A stretch of DNA of 64,000 bases from Atopobium sp. oral taxon 810 str. F0209 (lineage in GTDB: Bacteria; Actinomycetota; Coriobacteriia; Coriobacteriales; Atopobiaceae), in the NCBI RefSeq assembly GCF_000466405.1, contig NZ_KE952949.1, forward strand, positions 243,773-307,772, read 5' to 3'. This document shows, piece after piece, positions 8,642-16,571 of the stretch. The notes below the pieces were generated by a model. The model did not search any database. It was not told where the DNA came from and saw nothing but the letters and a program-made list of their open reading frames with translations. The first letter of the stretch is position 1, and each line of letters opens with the position of its first letter. Made by a program: the position numbers and the translations under genes.

Positions 8642-10449
8642 TGGGCATTTTGGTTGGACTCGAGCATGTCGCACATGAGTGGCCTGGTAAGCAGATTTTA
8701 CATGATGCCACAATAGGTATTAACGAAGGCGAACGTATTGGTATCGTTGGTCGCAATGGTGATGGTAAATCCACGTTGCTGCAGCTCATTGGGCATCAGA
8801 TCGAGTCGGATGCGGGAAGTATTACTTGGCGTAATAACATCTCTGTTGGTATGTTGACGCAGTCAGATAGGCTTGACGATGGCGATACGGTTATTCATGC
8901 GGTGATGGGGGATATTCCCGAATATGAGTGGGCATCAGATCCCAAAATTCGTTCTATTTGTGATGAGCTGTTAGTTGACGTGGACTGGCAAAGTCAGGTG
9001 GACACGCTTTCAGGTGGTCAGCGTCGTCGTGTAGACCTTGCACGCGTGCTGTCTCGTGATTGGGATGTCCTGTTGATGGATGAGCCAACTAACCACTTAG
9101 ACATGCATGCCATTCGATGGCTTGCAGGTCATTTAGTGCGCCGCTGGCCCGCAGGCACTGGTGCGCTGCTTGTGGTGACACATGATCGTTGGTTTCTTGA
9201 TGAGGTCTGTGAACATATGTGGGAAGTTCACGATGGCATCATTGATCCTTTTGAGGGTGGATACTCTGCTTATATTCAGCAGCGAGTTGAGCGCCAAAGA
9301 CAAGCGGCAGCATCTGAGGAACGCAGACAAAATGTTTTGCGTAAAGAACTCAATTGGTTGGCTCATGGTGCCAAAGCCCGCAGTTCAAAGCCAAAGTTTC
9401 GTATTGAGGCTGCACGTGCTTTGCTGGCACAAGATCCTCCTGTGCGCGATAGCATTGAGTTGCGTCGTCTTGCGGTAGGGCGTTTGGGCAAACAGGTCTT
9501 TGAACTCAAAAATATTAGTGTACGTTTTGAAAATCAGACGATACTTGAGGAGCTCAATTGGATTGTAGGCCCAGGTGATCGTATAGGTATTCTTGGCGAA
9601 AATGGTGCGGGCAAATCAACTTTGCTGCGCTTGATGTGTGGCAAGCTTCGCCCCACAACAGGCTTCCTCAAGATTGGCAAAACAGTTCAGCTGGCAGTTA
9701 TGTCACAGCAACTTGAAGGGTTAGCTGCACACGATAACGAGCGGGTAGAGGATTTGTTGAGCTCGTTTAAGCAGATTTACTATATTGGCGGAAAGCCCCA
9801 AAGTCCACAACAAATGGCAGAACAATTAGGCTTTACTCGTGCTGATTGGCCAACATTTATTAAAGATTTGTCTGGTGGTCAGCGTCGCCGTCTTGCAATT
9901 TTGGCAGTTCTTCTTCAGGAACCTAATGTTTTGATACTTGACGAGCCAGGCAATGATCTTGATACCGATATGCTTGCAGTTATTGAGGATTTGCTTGATG
10001 GTTGGCCGGGGACTTTACTGCTTGTGACTCACGACCGCTTTTTGATGGAGCGTGTAACAGACGATCAGTATGCGATTATTGATAGACATCTCAGGCATTG
10101 TCCAGGCGGCGTTGATGAATATTTACAGCTCTTGGATGAGAGTAAAGCTGCTGCAGCAAGTGGCGTTTCTTTGCAGAGCAGCGTTGCGTCTGACGCTTCC
10201 ACGCAGGTCTCTTCTGGATTGAGTAATCAAGAGCGGCGTGCTGCAAAAAAGCGTTTTGATGCTGTTGAGCGTCGTCTTAAAAAATTACGCGAAGAGACAG
10301 ATAAGTTACAAGATGCACTTGCGGCGCATGATCCTACGGATTATCAAGGCTTGCTAGAGATTCAAGAACATTTGAATACAAACAAGCAAGAAATTGCTGA
10401 GCTTGAAGACGTGTGGCTTGAGCTGGCAGATAAGCTGGAATTGGCATGA
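8641..10449 (+). CDS. ABC-F family ATPase, Uup-like
   Basis: Soluble twin ABC ATPase without membrane domains, of the ABC-F class that acts on ribosomes. The first cassette has Walker A GRNGDGKST, signature LSGGQRRR and Walker B DEPTNHLD. The second has GENGAGKST, LSGGQRRR and DEPGNDLD, where Gly replaces the usual Thr. A linker separates them. The last ~75 residues form a charged coiled coil (ERRAAKKRFDAVERRLKKL), as in Uup. The start overlaps the coaBC stop by one base. The exact ABC-F subtype is inferred from the C-terminal domain. Confidence 0.9.
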   Translation: MGILVGLEHVAHEWPGKQILHDATIGINEGERIGIVGRNGDGKSTLLQLIGHQIESDAGSITWRNNISVGMLTQSDRLDDGDTVIHAVMGDIPEYEWASDPKIRSICDELLVDVDWQSQVDTLSGGQRRRVDLARVLSRDWDVLLMDEPTNHLDMHAIRWLAGHLVRRWPAGTGALLVVTHDRWFLDEVCEHMWEVHDGIIDPFEGGYSAYIQQRVERQRQAAASEERRQNVLRKELNWLAHGAKARSSKPKFRIEAARALLAQDPPVRDSIELRRLAVGRLGKQVFELKNISVRFENQTILEELNWIVGPGDRIGILGENGAGKSTLLRLMCGKLRPTTGFLKIGKTVQLAVMSQQLEGLAAHDNERVEDLLSSFKQIYYIGGKPQSPQQMAEQLGFTRADWPTFIKDLSGGQRRRLAILAVLLQEPNVLILDEPGNDLDTDMLAVIEDLLDGWPGTLLLVTHDRFLMERVTDDQYAIIDRHLRHCPGGVDEYLQLLDESKAAAASGVSLQSSVASDASTQVSSGLSNQERRAAKKRFDAVERRLKKLREETDKLQDALAAHDPTDYQGLLEIQEHLNTNKQEIAELEDVWLELADKLELA

Positions 10450-11072
10450 GCAAAAATGATGAGGAGAGCAGCCCGTCTTTGCGTGTTGCAACTATTGCTG
10501 ACGCTCAAGAACTGCTTGCGGTATATGACCCTTACGTGCGAAAAACAGCTATTACGTTTGAGTGGGAAACGCCCTCTCTTATAGAGTTTAGGCAGCGTAT
10601 CAAGCAGACCTTACAGCGCTATCCCTATCTTGTAGCTGAGTGTGATGGCAGTATCCTCGGATATGCTTATACAAATCCTGTTGGAAGTCGTGCAGCTTTT
10701 GCTTGGTGTGCAGAAACTTCGGTGTATCTGCGAGAAGATGTGCGTGGTAGAGGTATTGGCCACCTACTATATGCAGCACTTGAGTGTCTTTCTGCTGCGC
10801 AGGGACTTACGCGTCTTTATGCACGTGTTGCTTGCACTGAGCAGGTAGATTCGTATGTCACAGACGACAGTTTGCTCTTTCACCATAAAATGGGCTATGA
10901 GCAGGTGGGACTTATGAAGGCATGTGGCTATAAATTTGACTGCTGGTATGATTTGGCTATTCTTGAGAAACGTCTTTCCAATTCAAAATTTGCTCAAGAA
11001 TTTATCCCTTTTCCTCAGCTGTCAGCGGAAATCCTTAGCTCTTGTGGTGTTTATCAAAGTTCATGTGAATAG
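10446..11072 (+). CDS. GNAT family N-acetyltransferase (phosphinothricin acetyltransferase-like)
   Basis: Acetyl-CoA binding motif VRGRGIGHLLYAAL lies mid-protein. The tail MKACGYKFDCWYDLAILEK resembles the Pat/YncA subfamily ending (G-K-x-W-x-D), which acetylates small amines or N-terminal amino groups. ORF length is 208 aa; the last ~25 residues lie past the domain. It overlaps the ABC-F gene by 4 bases (ATGA), so it is the last gene of this operon before tRNA-Pro. The substrate is unknown. Confidence 0.85.
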   Translation: MSKNDEESSPSLRVATIADAQELLAVYDPYVRKTAITFEWETPSLIEFRQRIKQTLQRYPYLVAECDGSILGYAYTNPVGSRAAFAWCAETSVYLREDVRGRGIGHLLYAALECLSAAQGLTRLYARVACTEQVDSYVTDDSLLFHHKMGYEQVGLMKACGYKFDCWYDLAILEKRLSNSKFAQEFIPFPQLSAEILSSCGVYQSSCE

Positions 11073-11087
11073 TTATGATATTTCTAC

Positions 11088-11116
11088 TTGCATTATTTCT
11101 CATAGGGTGTTAAATT
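11088..11116 (+). promoter_or_regulatory. predicted sigma-70 type promoter of tRNA-Pro
   Basis: TTGCAT at 11088-11093, a 17-base spacer, and TAAATT at 11111-11116 lie 30 bases before the mature tRNA-Pro 5' end. Spacing is ideal and both boxes are near consensus. Prediction from sequence only. Confidence 0.5.
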
Positions 11117-11146
11117 ACTTACTCGCGCGTCGGTAAGACGAGCAAG

Positions 11147-11223
<77 letters not shown>

Positions 11224-11233
11224 CGAAAACAAG

Positions 11234-11268
11234 CCCCGTACCTGAGGAAATATAGTGCGGGGTTTTCA
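11234..11268 (+). terminator. rho-independent terminator after tRNA-Pro
   Basis: CCCCGTAC pairs with GTGCGGGG (one mismatch) across a 13-base loop, followed by TTTTCATTT. It sits 10 bases after the CCA end of the tRNA. Confidence 0.7.
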
Positions 11269-11461
11269 TTTAGGCTAGAAGTTCCTATGAAGTTCCCATA
11301 TTGGGTTCCATGGATGCAGGGTCATGTCTCGGATGCTGTATGGGGTGCGCGCAAACTAGAGGTCATTTTGCATGTCTGCACACTGACAATGCTGGGCTAT
11401 CATTAAGAAATTAGCTTCGTCAATCATGCCACACAAAGGTCATTTGACGTTTGGAGACCAA

Positions 11462-13222
11462 ATGCACATATCCGAGCTAGATATACACAACTACAGGAAC
11501 CTTGATGGTATCTCAATCAAGTTCAATGACGAGCTCACCTACATAGTTGGCGAGAACAATGTGGGTAAGTCCAACGTTCTTGACTTCCTTGACACCCTGT
11601 TTAACAGAACCACCTTCAATGAGAATGATTTCACCCAACAAGGTACTCCCATCACTGCATCTGTCAAGTTGTCTCTGAGTGAAGAGGAGATTGGTTTCTT
11701 CGGTATACTTGGTGATCCAGTGGACCCCAACAGCATCAAGATCAATATGTCGAGCGACGCACCAGACGATGATATCGTCTTTACGTTTGACACCAATGGA
11801 GATGGAATCTCCCTTCGCGATATACGTCGTGCCAACTACTTCCATATCTCCAGCGTGGATTTCGACAATAGGACACTTGCATTCGACAGCATGCGTGGTG
11901 TCGGGCGCGTCCTCAGTAGAAGCGTCGAGCTCTATCGCGAGCAGAGCGGAAAGGAAATCATTGACTTGTTTGACCAGACAGAGGTCAAGGCGCTGCTTGC
12001 GCATCTCAATGGCAAGATTGCGAACCTCCCGCTTCTCTCTGCATACCGTCTTCAGGCTGCGATAGATACAGCGAATGGAGACGCCATGGCTTCTGTGGTC
12101 TCCCTTGCTGACCAGAATAATATAGGCATCAAGTCAACTGGCAATGGTGTGCAGTACGTTACCCTTATGATTCTCTCGATTCTGCAGTGTCTCATGTCTT
12201 TGAGCAAGGCTCGTCGTGAGAATAGTACGGTCACGCTCAAAAAGGAGAGGGATAAGAATAAGGAGCCAAGATCCGCCATTCGTGCCATCATATCAATCGA
12301 TGAGCCTGAGATTCACCTCCATCCATACATGCAGCGTAGGCTCATCAAGGCGCTTTCGGTAATTGCGGCGGGAGAAGATGAGGGCTTCAATGCCATCGTC
12401 AAGGATCTTCTTGACATCGACGTCTTTCAAGCACAGCTCATCGTGGTGACGCACTCGCCAGAAATCCTCGAGAAGGGAAGCTACAAGAACATTGTTCGCC
12501 TTGGGATTACGCAAGGAAAGCTTGCTGCAGTGAGCGGCAAGGATCTGACTTTGGAAGATAAGGTTTTGAAGCAGCTACAGTCGCAGTTCTCGGTCGTGAG
12601 AGAAGCCTTCTTTGCCCGTGCCGTTATTGTCGTCGAGGGGCAGACTGATGAGGTTGCCTTACCGATATTCGCAAACGCGATGAACAAGGACCTAGACGGC
12701 TATGGTGTCCTCATCATTCGAGCTGAGGGCAAAGGTTCGGTGCCGGGCATTCAGGAGCTCCTCGCCAGCTTTTGCATACCGAATATCTCCATACGCGATA
12801 GAGACAAGACGAACAATACGTCCACAGGAACCAGTTTCTATACAGTAAAGCACGACTTCGAGGAGGAGTGGATAGAGTCAATCTTCCATGCTGGCGATCA
12901 GCATCTGTTCGTTAAACTTATAGAGACGGTCGATCCTAATGGCAGGGGTGCGGAAATCACTTCGAAACAAATCGAGAAGGCTGCCGGAAAGCTTGAGGTT
13001 TCGATAGGATCATTTCCCCAAAACGGCAGACATGACTTTAAAGATACAGAATTCGATGGTAGCTTCAGTCGCACGATGAAGACACTCATCATGATGTACG
13101 CATGGCTCCAGTCAAGAAAAGGCGCACTGATGCCACAGACTCTGGCGCACTTAACGCCAGAGTCGGAAATTCCTCAAGTCTATCGTGATGCTATCATCGA
13201 AGCAGTGAGGCTCGCACAATGA
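11462..13222 (+). CDS. gajA: Gabija anti-phage protein GajA: OLD-family ATPase with TOPRIM nuclease domain
   Basis: Gabija uses GajA as a nucleotide-sensing DNA endonuclease working with the helicase GajB. Here the N-terminal ABC-type ATPase domain has Walker A GENNVGKS at residues 30-37, a Walker B with D280/E281 in ISIDEPEIHLHP, and a switch VTHSPEIL. The C-terminal TOPRIM domain has Glu392 in VVEGQTDE and the DxD pair D446/D448 in IRDRDK. At 586 aa it matches known GajA (about 580). ATG 11462 is chosen because TTTGGAG lies just upstream; an in-frame ATG at 11426 has no site. It overlaps gajB by 4 bases. Codon use (many ATC, CTC, AAG) differs from the flanking genes and suggests transfer. 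Confidence 0.87.
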   Translation: MHISELDIHNYRNLDGISIKFNDELTYIVGENNVGKSNVLDFLDTLFNRTTFNENDFTQQGTPITASVKLSLSEEEIGFFGILGDPVDPNSIKINMSSDAPDDDIVFTFDTNGDGISLRDIRRANYFHISSVDFDNRTLAFDSMRGVGRVLSRSVELYREQSGKEIIDLFDQTEVKALLAHLNGKIANLPLLSAYRLQAAIDTANGDAMASVVSLADQNNIGIKSTGNGVQYVTLMILSILQCLMSLSKARRENSTVTLKKERDKNKEPRSAIRAIISIDEPEIHLHPYMQRRLIKALSVIAAGEDEGFNAIVKDLLDIDVFQAQLIVVTHSPEILEKGSYKNIVRLGITQGKLAAVSGKDLTLEDKVLKQLQSQFSVVREAFFARAVIVVEGQTDEVALPIFANAMNKDLDGYGVLIIRAEGKGSVPGIQELLASFCIPNISIRDRDKTNNTSTGTSFYTVKHDFEEEWIESIFHAGDQHLFVKLIETVDPNGRGAEITSKQIEKAAGKLEVSIGSFPQNGRHDFKDTEFDGSFSRTMKTLIMMYAWLQSRKGALMPQTLAHLTPESEIPQVYRDAIIEAVRLAQ

Positions 13223-15024
13223 ACGCTAATGTCGAGGATCGACTCTCACGGTTGAAGTCTGAAATCAAGAAATCCCACGAGGGGGACGAATCGCAGACGG
13301 CCATTGTCTTCTCAGAGGCGCCTCGGGTGTTCGTCACAGCGCCGGCAGGCTATGGCAAGACGAAGACGATGACGAGCAAGATTGTCTACCAGCTTGTTTC
13401 TGGCATGATTCCGAACCCGAAGGCGATTCTAGCACTTACCTTCAGCGTTGCTGCTGCGCGTAAAATGCGAAACGAAGTTGATTCAGCGATCAAGTCATAT
13501 AAGCTCAGCACTAGAAGTGTGATATCCAATCGTATCTTCATCACAAACTACCATGGTTTGGCACGCAAGCTTCTCAGCCTCTACGGCAATCTTGTTGGCT
13601 TTGACAAGGAACTTGTAAACACTGCACGGATGTGCGATGAGAAGGATTTGTCTGCATCTCTCCTCGGTGCTGGATACCAATTGGATCCCATGAAGAGCGA
13701 ATACCTCAAGACGTTCGCTCTTCTGGTCAAGGAACACGATGTCGAACATATGGAGTCCTCAATTGGGCCGTACAATACTATTCTCCGGGACGTTGCACTT
13801 GATGCTAATTATATGACGTACAGTGGTCTGATAACCTTCGCCATCGAACTCCTTGACAAGTATCCAGCTATCACGCACATCACGCATTCGTATTACCAAT
13901 GCGTGATGATAGACGAGGCGCAGGACACGAACATCTTGTGCTATGCGTTCCTGAGGCGTCTCGTCGGGCCAAATACACACTGCTGCTTTTTTGGGGATCC
14001 GTTGCAGCGTGTTTATGGATTCATGGGTGCTTTGCCGGATTTCAAGTCTCAGGCTACGGATAATTTCAATCTCCGACACGAAGATCTCAGCATCAATCAT
14101 CGCTTTGAACCAGGATCAAATCTGCAGAGGATTGATAAGGTGATAAGGTCTGCGATTGGTAGCGCAGGAACCTCTTTGCCCCAAGAGACAGCAGAGCTGC
14201 CTATAATCGTTGCGAATTCATTCGAGGAAGAGTACGAGGGAGTCTGCGCGAAAGCAACTCATATGCTCGAGGATGACCCAGACTCAACGGTTGCCGTCCT
14301 TGTTAATCGTCGTGGGGACCTCGCGAAATATATCGAAAATAACCTTGCCGAGAGCGAAGTGTCCTATTTCAACGGGCTCTTCCTTGACGACTCGTCGGAG
14401 TATGCGTCCATGTGCGATGCATGTCTACGTGCCCTAAATTTGTGCATCGAAAGTGGAAGACCTCTCACCACGCCCGAAGCAAAAGACGTCCTTAAGAAGA
14501 TTTCAAACAGGGTGGCTGCAAGTTCAAGTGAATATGCGAGCGCCTACTCTATGCTCGTCGATGCCCTCGCTAAACAGGTTGTCGCTGATTGTCGCGGCAT
14601 GGATCCTGCTGAGCGATATGAGTACATAGTCGATGTGTTTGCCACTCGGTCGTTAAGGCGTTATAGCGAGTATATCAATGCCAAGCTTACGCTCTCGACC
14701 GTCCACTCCGCTAAAGGTCTTGAGTGGGACCATGTCATCGTCGCTGGCGTTAACCGCGAGGACTTTCCATTCTTCACGATTTGCAAGTCTTGTCAAAGTG
14801 GAGGTTCTTACGATGCCCCGTGTCAACCACCGTCTCCTCCTTATGGCACAGACTTTCTCAGTGAGCTAAATATTTGGTATGTAGCGCTCACGAGAGCGCG
14901 CAAATCTCTGACGGTGATAACTTCTTACCAGACTTTTATCTCAAAGCGCAACTGGCTAAAGCAGACAAATCCATCCTGCTTACTCTTTCTTCCTAGATTA
15001 AGTCCGGTCACAGCGAATGGGTGA
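13219..15024 (+). CDS. gajB: Gabija protein GajB: UvrD/Rep-like SF1 helicase
   Basis: Superfamily 1A helicase. Motif I is APAGYGKT at residues 41-48, motif II IDEAQD with D232/E233, motif III GDPLQRVYGFMG, motif V LSTVHSAKGLEWDHV, and motif VI WYVALTRARKSL. All ATPase motifs are intact. At 601 aa it is about 100 residues longer than the best-known GajB (about 500). The extra length includes a stretch near the C-terminus with CKSCQSGG between motifs V and VI. The start overlaps the gajA stop (ATGA), so the pair is translationally coupled, as in Gabija operons. Without GajA it would read only as a generic UvrD-like helicase. Confidence 0.85.
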   Translation: MNANVEDRLSRLKSEIKKSHEGDESQTAIVFSEAPRVFVTAPAGYGKTKTMTSKIVYQLVSGMIPNPKAILALTFSVAAARKMRNEVDSAIKSYKLSTRSVISNRIFITNYHGLARKLLSLYGNLVGFDKELVNTARMCDEKDLSASLLGAGYQLDPMKSEYLKTFALLVKEHDVEHMESSIGPYNTILRDVALDANYMTYSGLITFAIELLDKYPAITHITHSYYQCVMIDEAQDTNILCYAFLRRLVGPNTHCCFFGDPLQRVYGFMGALPDFKSQATDNFNLRHEDLSINHRFEPGSNLQRIDKVIRSAIGSAGTSLPQETAELPIIVANSFEEEYEGVCAKATHMLEDDPDSTVAVLVNRRGDLAKYIENNLAESEVSYFNGLFLDDSSEYASMCDACLRALNLCIESGRPLTTPEAKDVLKKISNRVAASSSEYASAYSMLVDALAKQVVADCRGMDPAERYEYIVDVFATRSLRRYSEYINAKLTLSTVHSAKGLEWDHVIVAGVNREDFPFFTICKSCQSGGSYDAPCQPPSPPYGTDFLSELNIWYVALTRARKSLTVITSYQTFISKRNWLKQTNPSCLLFLPRLSPVTANG

Positions 15025-15074
15025 AAGATGCTCGTGTAGTTCCTCGCAGATGCGATGCTGTTGAATGGCATGGT

Positions 15075-15247
15075 TTAGCTCTCGCTTCCCTTGCCGTTGG
15101 AGTCGTCTTCGAGGCCTGCGACCTCGCGCCAGTGCTTGTCGGTGCGGCCCTCATCAGATGCCACGTCCGCGTTGGGCAGCCCGGTTTTGCCGGTGCTGCC
15201 CTCGCCGCCCGCATGCTTTGCGAAGAGTCAGGGCTCGGCGTCCTTCA
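15075..15247 (-). pseudogene. GC-rich remnant coding fragment, unidentified
   Basis: On the minus strand an ATG at 15245-15247 opens a 57-codon frame interrupted after six codons by TGA (15228-15230). It then continues in frame through FAKHAGGEGSTGKTG, PNADVASDEGRTDKHWREVA and LEDDSNGKGSES to a TAA at 15075. The composition looks like real protein sequence and is much more GC-rich than gajB next door. It reads like the C-terminus of a phage or mobile-element protein, but I do not recognise the family. Orientation and composition match the VapE and excisionase remnants further right. Confidence 0.45.
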
Positions 15248-15289
15248 TCCTAGTCGACGTCGCCGTTGTAGTCATCGAGGGAGGAGTTT

Positions 15290-15439
15290 ATGCTAGAGGA
15301 TATCGAACGCATTCTTGGATACACGGCCATGATGGCAAAGGGCTACGACAACCATATGAAGTGGAACGAGGAAGCAAAGCTCAGGTCAGATATGATGCGC
15401 CGGGGACCGGTGGAGCCTGGTTTCAACCGAAGACGTTAG
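15290..15439 (+). CDS. small hypothetical protein (49 aa)
   Basis: ATG at 15290 follows an excellent ribosome site (GAGGGAGGAG, 4 bases upstream) and encodes 49 residues, starting MLEDIERILGYTAMMAKG and ending GFNRRR. It is strongly charged, predicted helical, and has four internal Met. It lies about 265 bases after gajB on the same strand. Not recognised. It may be a genuine small island protein or the start of a truncated gene. The strong SD and coding-like composition favour translation. Confidence 0.45.
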   Translation: MLEDIERILGYTAMMAKGYDNHMKWNEEAKLRSDMMRRGPVEPGFNRRR

Positions 15440-15618
15440 AAGAAAATGTAAAGACCTAGGTATGCGCGAAGAGGAGGTCATGACAGTTTGCGATTTTCAT
15501 TTAAGGTGCTTAAAGGGTCGCAAGCTTGTACCTACTGCGAGTCATCGGAACTTCGAGTTCAAGCACTAGACTATTAATCCTCTTGGGGTGGATTAGGTAC
15601 CGCAATAGTTGCAACCCT

Positions 15619-16407
15619 TCAAGGGTTGATTTTCTGAAGCTCCGAGAGAGTTCTCATCGATTCTGTGGAAGTAACTTCACCAGTAAGTATGCGCGCCAAT
15701 GACCGATATACCATAGCCCTTATCTGCTCTTGCGATATGTGCACAAATCCGTGCTCCAAGGAAAGAAGCTCATTTAGCTTGCTTTCGTCCTTTATGGGCC
15801 ACTGTCATTATGCCAATTAATGCGTATCGGGTTATTCGTAGTTTGGTGAAAGAAGCAAGGTGTCCTTGTCCTCTAGATCAATCAGAGAGGTGAGGCAATG
15901 TGGCAGCCGAAAGAGGTACCAATAAGAAGATCAGTTCATACTCACCGGCATAGAAACTTTCAGAGAAACCAAGAATCGCTTCATCACTAAAGGAGGAGCT
16001 AGATTCGCGATGATAATAATATTTGCTCGACTCAACGCTTATATTCTTGAGGCGTAATATTTTACCAGGACTTACATCTGAGCCCCCAGTGCAAAGTTCA
16101 TAAGAAACGTAAGCGTATTCGGAAACCAGTGCAGCCTTGCGCTGTCAGATGGTGTAAGGTTTGTCTCGATATTGATAGACTCGCAGCCGCTACAGATTAC
16201 ATTCTCGCCTTCGCCTAGGCGCACGAGCCTGCTGTTGGGCTTGAGCTTTTCGCTCTCGATATTTTGGCATATAAAGAGCAGAGATTGAAGGAGGGAGGAC
16301 TTACCAGCACTGTTGACTCCAGCGATTACATTCACGGATCTTTTGCCCAGCTCCAACGAGGTGTTGGCGATAGATTTGAAGTTATTGATTGTCCAACTGG
16401 TTATCAT
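15619..16407 (-). pseudogene. decayed AAA/ABC-type ATPase (DUF3696-like)
   Basis: Minus-strand frames can be joined across frameshifts. The first piece (16407 down to about 16072) starts MITSWTINNFKSIANTSLEL and carries Walker A GVNSAGKSS followed by LLQSLLFICQ, typical of RecF/SMC-like standalone ATPases with DUF3696. A second piece in another frame (stop at 15878-15880) includes GKILRLKNISVESSKYYYH. A third ends LSELQKINP before a TGA at 15619-15621. No Walker B or signature region is left, so a large deletion accompanied the frameshifts. It diverges from the KAP gene by about 165 bases. Such ATPases are common in defence systems, so it may be the dead half of one. Confidence 0.6.
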
Positions 16408-16571
16408 CGTTTTGTTCTTATCGACACTTACGCAGACCATTTGCAAGTTAATGATAGACACAAGATGAATACGCGATCAAAACCACAATATGCCCTTGCG
16501 GATATGGGTAAGAATACCATCAATCAGTTTCGTAGTTGAAACACCCCACACATTAACCGACGGGAACAAAA

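Noticed and set aside
15091-15459. 122-codon plus-strand frame downstream of gajB
   Set aside because: Composition is shadow-like (Arg/Ser/Pro-rich), no ribosome site. The coding signal is on the minus strand at 15075-15247 and in the small frame from 15290.
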